NCBI GenBank assembly: GCA_003246805.1
Contig: QKDG01000125.1
Location: 1 to 9,624, forward strand
Direction: 5' to 3'
DNA: 9,624 nucleotides
DNA from: Clostridia bacterium
Lineage (GTDB): Bacteria; Bacillota; Clostridia; Oscillospirales; Ruminococcaceae
Part shown: positions 6,021 to 9,624 of the stretch, in pieces
How the letters are laid out: each line of letters opens with the position of its first letter
Position numbering within the stretch: the stretch's first letter is position 1
Position numbers and translations under genes: made by a program
The notes under the pieces: generated by a model
The model's database searches: none
Told to the model about the DNA's origin: nothing
Seen by the model: the letters and a program-made list of their open reading frames with translations, nothing else

Positions 6021-7499
6021 ATGAACGCAAATGACATTTATAACGATATTGCCACCCGGACAGATGGCGATATTTATATCGGAGTAGTAGGCCCGGTTAG
6101 AACGGGAAAATCTACTTTTATCAAAAAATTTATGGAGACACTTGTCATCCCGAATATCGAAAGCAAGTATCAGAAGGAAAGAGCAATTGACGAACTGCCT
6201 CAGTCTGCCGCAGGGAAAACAATTATGACAACTGAGCCTAAGTTTATACCCGAAGAAGCTGTTGAAGTAAGGTTAGGCGATTCATCAAGTATGAAGGTCA
6301 GGATGATTGACTGTGTTGGCTATATTGTTCCAAGTTCGATAGGCTATTTTGAGAATGAAGCACCCCGCATGGTAATTACACCATGGTTTGAAGGCGAAAT
6401 TCCTTTTAATATGGCGGCTGAGGTTGGAACACAAAAGGTAATAACAGAACATTCAACTATTGGCCTTGTTGTAACAACTGACGGTTCAATAACTGATATT
6501 CCACGTGATGAATATGAAGAGGCTGAGGAACGGGTTATTTCGGAGCTGCAATCTATCAATAAGCCTTTTGTAGTTTTGATGAACTCAATTAATCCTGAAA
6601 GCGAAAACGTAAAAATGCTTTGCAAAAATTTGCAGGATAAATATTCAACACCTGTTATACCTGTTAATTGCCTGACGATGAATGAAGCTGATATAAAAGG
6701 CATTCTCACACAGATACTTTTTGCTTTTCCTATCAAGGAAATCAATATAGAAATGCCTAAATGGATAACATGCCTTGAAAAAAGCAACTGGCTAAAAAGC
6801 GATATATTCTCTGCCATTAAAACTGCTGCTGAGGGGATAGAGCTTGTTCGTGAGGTTAAATGGTGCAGCGATACAATAGGAGAATGCAATCACGTTAAAG
6901 AAAGCAAGCTAAAATCAATCAATCTTGGCAAGGGCAGCGTGGATATAGGAGTAACAGTAAACAACGATTTATTCTATAAAATTATTGGCGAGGTTACCGG
7001 TATTGATATAAAAGATGAAAGTGATTTGATGCCACAGATTTTAGAGCTGTCAAGAATAAAGAAAAAGTATGACAAAATTGAATATGCACTGAATGAGGTT
7101 GAGGCAACGGGCTATGGTATTGTAATGCCGTCAATGGATGATTTATCGCTTGAAGAGCCTGAAATGCTTAAACAGGGTGGGAAATACGGTGTTAAGCTGC
7201 GTGCAACAGCCCCCTCGATACATTTGATGAAGGCAGATATTACAACTGAAGTAGCACCGATAGTTGGTAGTGAAAAACAATCAGAAGAGCTTGTTGAATA
7301 TATGCTGAGTGAATTTGATGAAAACCCCGAAAAAATATGGGAATCAAATATATTTGGAAAATCTCTTCATCAGCTTGTAAACGAAGGGCTACACAACAAA
7401 ATCTATAAAATGCCGCCTGATGCAAGGCAGAAACTGCAACTGACTGTTGAAAGAATAATCAACGAGGGCTGTAACGGGCTGATATGCTTTATTCTATAA
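6021..7499 (+). CDS. spoIVA: Stage IV sporulation protein A, coat-basement ATPase
   Basis: SpoIVA hydrolyses ATP to polymerise irreversibly on the forespore surface in the mother cell, forming the platform for the spore coat and needed for cortex assembly. The 492 residues match the family length, and the sequence closely tracks the B. subtilis protein as I know it. The N-terminus is DIYNDIATRTDGDIYIGVVG. Walker A is GPVRTGKS (24-31, Lys30), the sensor-threonine region is KTIMTTEPKF (66-75), and the Walker B-like IDCVGY (96-101) has Asp97. DELPQSAAGK (57-66) is also kept. The C-terminal region has the conserved GTEKQSEELV-like and ERIINEG elements and ends in a hydrophobic ICFIL tail. GGGGGAG (6010-6016) precedes the ATG by 4 nt. 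It follows sipL by 37 nt with no terminator or clear promoter between, so both probably use the sigma-E-like promoter at 4340. Confidence 0.97.
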   Translation: MNANDIYNDIATRTDGDIYIGVVGPVRTGKSTFIKKFMETLVIPNIESKYQKERAIDELPQSAAGKTIMTTEPKFIPEEAVEVRLGDSSSMKVRMIDCVGYIVPSSIGYFENEAPRMVITPWFEGEIPFNMAAEVGTQKVITEHSTIGLVVTTDGSITDIPRDEYEEAEERVISELQSINKPFVVLMNSINPESENVKMLCKNLQDKYSTPVIPVNCLTMNEADIKGILTQILFAFPIKEINIEMPKWITCLEKSNWLKSDIFSAIKTAAEGIELVREVKWCSDTIGECNHVKESKLKSINLGKGSVDIGVTVNNDLFYKIIGEVTGIDIKDESDLMPQILELSRIKKKYDKIEYALNEVEATGYGIVMPSMDDLSLEEPEMLKQGGKYGVKLRATAPSIHLMKADITTEVAPIVGSEKQSEELVEYMLSEFDENPEKIWESNIFGKSLHQLVNEGLHNKIYKMPPDARQKLQLTVERIINEGCNGLICFIL

Positions 7500-7500
7500 A

Positions 7501-7537
7501 AGAAACACCATCTTGATATTTTCAGGATGGTGTTTCT
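7501..7537. terminator. Long hairpin at the convergent junction after spoIVA, probably bidirectional terminator
   Basis: AGAAACACCATCTTGA (7501-7516) pairs with TCAGGATGGTGTTTCT (7522-7537) over 16 bp with one G-U pair and a TATTT loop, beginning 2 nt after the spoIVA stop. In the plus direction the T-run (CTTTTTT, 7547-7553) comes late. In the minus direction the hairpin is followed at once by TTTTATAG. It may therefore end both the spoIVA transcript and read-through from the opposing ABC operon. Confidence 0.75.
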
Positions 7538-7568
7538 GTACAACAGCTTTTTTATAAATATAAAATAA

Positions 7569-7574
7569 TATAAT
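7569..7574 (+). promoter_or_regulatory. Candidate -10 element for element copy B
   Basis: TATAAT (7569-7574) lies at the right distance for a start near 7581, where the repeated element begins (GTATTT at 7580). No good -35 hexamer is present at 16-18 bp spacing, and the surroundings are AT-rich, so the match could be chance. Confidence 0.3.
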
Positions 7575-7579
7575 AATAG

Positions 7580-7680
7580 GTATTTAGGTTGGCTTTGCGG
7601 TCTCCCCCACAACCCTTCAAGTCAAAAATCATAGTTTACGACACTCTGAATCCACCGGCTTAGCCGGCGGATTTTTATTT
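7580..7680 (+). ncRNA. Putative small RNA / transcribed repeat element, copy B
   Basis: Second copy of the element at 4154-4253, same strand, about 100 nt. It starts GTATTT, has GGCTTTGC at offset 12, a CTCCCCC/CCCTT pyrimidine segment, then the 28-nt block (7622-7649; one T-to-A difference from copy A), then an intrinsic terminator. The 5' half is only partly conserved and is 2 nt longer than in copy A, while the 28-nt block is nearly invariant. That pattern fits an RNA with a constant 3' part, or a recently dispersed intergenic repeat. It sits between convergent operons. Its terminator T-tract overlaps the stop codon of the ABC permease on the other strand, so permease mRNA would be antisense to it. 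The function is unknown. Confidence 0.5.
7649..7680 (+). terminator. Intrinsic terminator ending element copy B
   Basis: AATCCACCGGC (7649-7659) pairs with GCCGGCGGATT (7663-7673) around a TTA loop, with one A-C mismatch, then TTTTATTTT. It is GC-rich and strong in the plus direction. The minus direction lacks a T-run after the stem (AGAGTGTC follows), so it does not look like the terminator of the ABC operon. Confidence 0.83.
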
Positions 7681-8851
7681 ATACACTTCTAAGTGCGTCT
7701 ATTGGATTAAGCTGGCTTGCTTTTCTTGCAGGGGTATACCCAAATACCAACCCGATAACAGCGGAAAATCCGATAGCAAGCGGAATAGAATAGCTAACCA
7801 GTATAAAATCAACACCTATTAGCGAACATCCGATAAAGGATATTACTATTCCTCCAATTAATCCTAAGATTCCCCCAAAAAGTGAGAGAAAAAGTGCTTC
7901 TAATATAAATTGTGCCTGAATGACAGTAGGCTTGGCGCCGAGTGCTTTTCTCAGTCCTATTTCGGTTGTTCTTTCTGTAACGGTAACAAGCATCATATTC
8001 ATAATACCAATACCACCAACAACTAATGAAATAGCAGCAATTCCCGCAAGCAATAAACTCATGGTTCCTGTCATTTTCACAACAGTATCAAGGATAAACT
8101 GCATATTTGTAACAATATAGCCATCCTCGTTATAGTTGAATGCCGAATTTAAAACAGCCTCAATATCTGATGTAGTGTCATCAGATAAATTTTCATCCTG
8201 TATATACATATCAACAGAAGAAATGTAGCCTTTACCTAAAAGGCTCATCGCAGTTGTATAAGGAATAATCACAGAATTGTTGTTTGAGCTTGCTGCGAAT
8301 TTTCCTGAAAATTGAAGGGTTCCGATAACAGTATAGCTTATACCGTTTACCGTAATTGTTTTATCAACAGGATTTTCGGCAGGGAACAATTCATCAACAA
8401 CATCAGTTCCGATAAGGCAAACACGGTTTTTACTCTCAACATCAATAGAGTTAATTTCTCTTCCTGATTGCATCAAATCGTTTGTATTAGCAAAATAAAC
8501 CTCGTTATTACCTTTTACAGTAACATTTTCCATAACATTTCCGTTATAAACAATGTTGGTTTTACCAGTTACGGTGGGAGAAACACCTTTGATATTGTTA
8601 ATTTCCTCAAGCTCTTCAAGGTCGTTCTGTGTCAGCCCCTGTTTTAGAGGGGTTCCGATAACCTGTACTGTTATTTTATTTGCACCCATATCAATAACCT
8701 GGCTTGTAATATCGTTTGTTACCCCCTGAACAATTGAGATAAGAGCAATGATAGCAGTAACACCAATCATTACACCCAAAACAGTAAGGAAGGACCGCAT
8801 TTTATTATGCATAATGTTCTGCCATGACATTTTTATGCTTTCTCTAAGCAT
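7679..8851 (-). CDS. MacB-like ABC transporter permease (FtsX-type, extracytoplasmic loop)
   Basis: Membrane subunit of a type VII (MacB/YknZ-like) ABC system. Such systems move drugs, peptides or lipids mechanically, and the substrate here cannot be told. The product is 390 residues from the ATG at 8851. TM1 is at about 20-42 (after NIMHNKMRSFLTVLGVMIG). A large extracytoplasmic MacB-PCD domain spans about 43-260. Then come TM2 (262-288), the cytosolic coupling segment VTERTTEIGLRKALGA (291-306), TM3 (about 318-344) and TM4 (about 352-372). The C-terminal signature GYTPARKASQLNPIDALR (371-388) is intact. The open frame extends three codons to a GTG at 8860, but that GTG lies inside the Shine-Dalgarno sequence AAAAGGAGGTG. 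The ATG at 8851 is 7 nt after it and fits the family. It overlaps the ATPase gene by 8 nt, indicating translational coupling. Its stop codon overlaps the copy B terminator. Confidence 0.92.
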   Translation of the reverse strand: MLRESIKMSWQNIMHNKMRSFLTVLGVMIGVTAIIALISIVQGVTNDITSQVIDMGANKITVQVIGTPLKQGLTQNDLEELEEINNIKGVSPTVTGKTNIVYNGNVMENVTVKGNNEVYFANTNDLMQSGREINSIDVESKNRVCLIGTDVVDELFPAENPVDKTITVNGISYTVIGTLQFSGKFAASSNNNSVIIPYTTAMSLLGKGYISSVDMYIQDENLSDDTTSDIEAVLNSAFNYNEDGYIVTNMQFILDTVVKMTGTMSLLLAGIAAISLVVGGIGIMNMMLVTVTERTTEIGLRKALGAKPTVIQAQFILEALFLSLFGGILGLIGGIVISFIGCSLIGVDFILVSYSIPLAIGFSAVIGLVFGYTPARKASQLNPIDALRSV

Positions 8852-9584
8852 TGTCGGCACCTCCTTTTATAATATCGGTAGCCGAATTAATATTGTTATC
8901 AAAATCTTCATAGCCCTCACTAAGTTTTCCATCTAATATTTTAACTATCCTGCTACCATGTCGGGCGATTTTCTCATCATGCGTTATCATAATAATAGTT
9001 TTACCCTCGTTATGCAAATCCTTGAACAGCTTCATTATTTGCACACCTGTTTTCTGGTCAAGAGCTCCTGTCGGTTCGTCGGCAAGAAGTATAGTTGGTT
9101 CAGTAACAAGAGCACGAGCAATAGCAACACGCTGCTGCTGCCCGCCTGAAAGCTGATTAGGCCTGTTTTTAAGCTTGTCGGCAAGTCCTACTTTTTCAAG
9201 CATTTCCTTTGCAAGCATTTTTCGCTGTTTTTCTGGTATTCCTGCATATATCAGTGGCAGCTCAACGTTTTGTAGTGCATTAAGCCGTGGAAGCAGCTGA
9301 AATTGCTGGAATACGAAACCAATTTCTTTGTTGCGTAATTCAGACAATTCGTTTTCATCAAGCCCCGCTACCTCGTTGCCGTTAAGAACATACTCACCGC
9401 TTGTGGGCACATCAAGGCAGCCAACAATGTTCATAAGAGTTGATTTGCCAGAGCCTGACGGACCTAAGACAGATATAAATTCACCCTGGCAAACAGATAA
9501 ATCAACATTGTTTAAAACAACCTGCTCTTCTTCTCCCATAATATATGTCTTTACAATATTTTTCATTTCAAGGATGGTGTTCAA
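8844..9584 (-). CDS. ABC transporter ATP-binding protein (MacB/LolD-type)
   Basis: Cytosolic ATPase that powers the permease encoded just downstream. The 246 residues have the full motif set: Walker A GPSGSGKST (41-49), Q-loop FVFQQF (90-95), signature LSGGQQQR (145-152), Walker B ILLADEP (165-171) with catalytic Glu170, and the switch His202 in MITHDE. The SGSGKST and LLADEPTGALD context is typical of the LolD/MacB branch. A C-terminal tail of about 25 residues beyond the core is rich in Asp/Asn. The start is a TTG at 9584, placed 5 nt after a strong GGAGGTGA (9597-9590). The next in-frame ATG, residue 7 at 9566, has no such site. The gene overlaps the permease by 8 nt and begins 16 nt after a probable upstream stop codon, so it is internal to an operon. 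Confidence 0.94.
   Translation of the reverse strand: MNTILEMKNIVKTYIMGEEEQVVLNNVDLSVCQGEFISVLGPSGSGKSTLMNIVGCLDVPTSGEYVLNGNEVAGLDENELSELRNKEIGFVFQQFQLLPRLNALQNVELPLIYAGIPEKQRKMLAKEMLEKVGLADKLKNRPNQLSGGQQQRVAIARALVTEPTILLADEPTGALDQKTGVQIMKLFKDLHNEGKTIIMITHDEKIARHGSRIVKILDGKLSEGYEDFDNNINSATDIIKGGADNA
8858..8868 (-). promoter_or_regulatory. Ribosome binding site deciding the permease start
   Basis: AAAAGGAGGTG (8868-8858) on the minus strand is a near-perfect anti-16S match, inside the 3' end of the ATPase gene. It contains the alternative GTG start and so rules it out in favour of the ATG at 8851. Confidence 0.85.
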
Positions 9585-9589
9585 TTATG

Positions 9590-9597
9590 TCACCTCC
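9590..9597 (-). promoter_or_regulatory. Ribosome binding site supporting a TTG start for the ABC ATPase
   Basis: GGAGGTGA (9597-9590) on the minus strand, followed by CATAA and then TTG (9584-9582). The spacing is ideal for the TTG and too long (23 nt) for the first in-frame ATG at 9566. Confidence 0.78.
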
Positions 9598-9600
9598 GCT

Positions 9601-9624
9601 TTAAGAATTACTGTTTGACATACC
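9601..9624 (-). CDS. Possible C-terminal end of an upstream operon gene (cut by window edge)
   Basis: On the minus strand, seven codons reading G-M-S-N-S-N-S end in TAA (9603-9601), 16 nt before the TTG of the ABC ATPase. MacB-type ATPase/permease pairs are commonly preceded by a membrane-fusion (HlyD/RND adaptor, MacA/YknX-like) gene, and this could be its end. Seven residues cannot identify it. The frame is open but that is weak evidence at this length. Confidence 0.35.
   Translation of the reverse strand, partial: GMSNSNS

Noticed and set aside
6344..6889. 181-codon open frame antisense to spoIVA
   Set aside because: It is a shadow of a well-recognised gene, with no ribosome binding site and no plausible domain.
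8852..8860. GTG start of the permease three codons upstream of the ATG
   Set aside because: The GTG is part of the AAAAGGAGGTG ribosome binding site and cannot serve as the start. The ATG at 8851 has ideal spacing.

Overview
The window looks like chromosomal DNA of a low-GC, endospore-forming member of the Clostridia, most likely the Oscillospiraceae/Ruminococcaceae side of Eubacteriales. Three signs point there: a tRNA(Phe)-type T-box leader on pheST, a spoIVA ortholog, and a SipL-type gene (DUF3794/SPOCS repeats plus LysM) of the kind described in Clostridia. The exact species cannot be read from the sequence. All genes look intact except those cut by the window edges. There is no transposase, phage gene, tRNA/rRNA gene or CRISPR array.

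Layout. Positions 1-1500 hold the pheS-pheT operon on the minus strand (pheT cut at the left edge). It is preceded by a sigma-A-type promoter and a roughly 260-nt T-box leader with a UUC (Phe) specifier and an intrinsic terminator. Positions 1510-2950 hold a KtrB/TrkH-type potassium channel subunit with its own promoter, minus strand. Positions 3071-4079 hold a class I mannose-6-phosphate isomerase (manA) with a perfect-consensus sigma-A promoter, minus strand. Positions 4028-4432 are a divergent intergenic region. It contains the manA promoter, copy A of a repeated, terminator-ended element (about 4154-4253), an AT-rich stretch from 4254 to 4339 where I see nothing, and a sigma-E-like promoter (4340-4368).

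Positions 4433-7499 are a plus-strand sporulation operon, sipL then spoIVA, which builds the basement layer of the spore coat. SpoIVA is the polymerising ATPase and SipL is its LysM-bearing partner. Positions 7500-7680 are a convergent junction with a long hairpin and copy B of the repeated element. Positions 7679-9603 are a minus-strand MacB-like ABC exporter operon (permease and ATPase), with the last codons of a probable further upstream gene at the right edge.

The most interesting item is the repeated element. Two same-strand copies bracket the sipL-spoIVA operon. Each is about 100 nt, begins with GTATTT, shares GGCTTTGC at the same offset and a 28-nt block that is 27/28 identical, and runs directly into an unrelated intrinsic terminator. 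The conservation of architecture with sequence-divergent terminators suggests a small noncoding RNA family or a transcribed intergenic repeat rather than a protein-coding gene.
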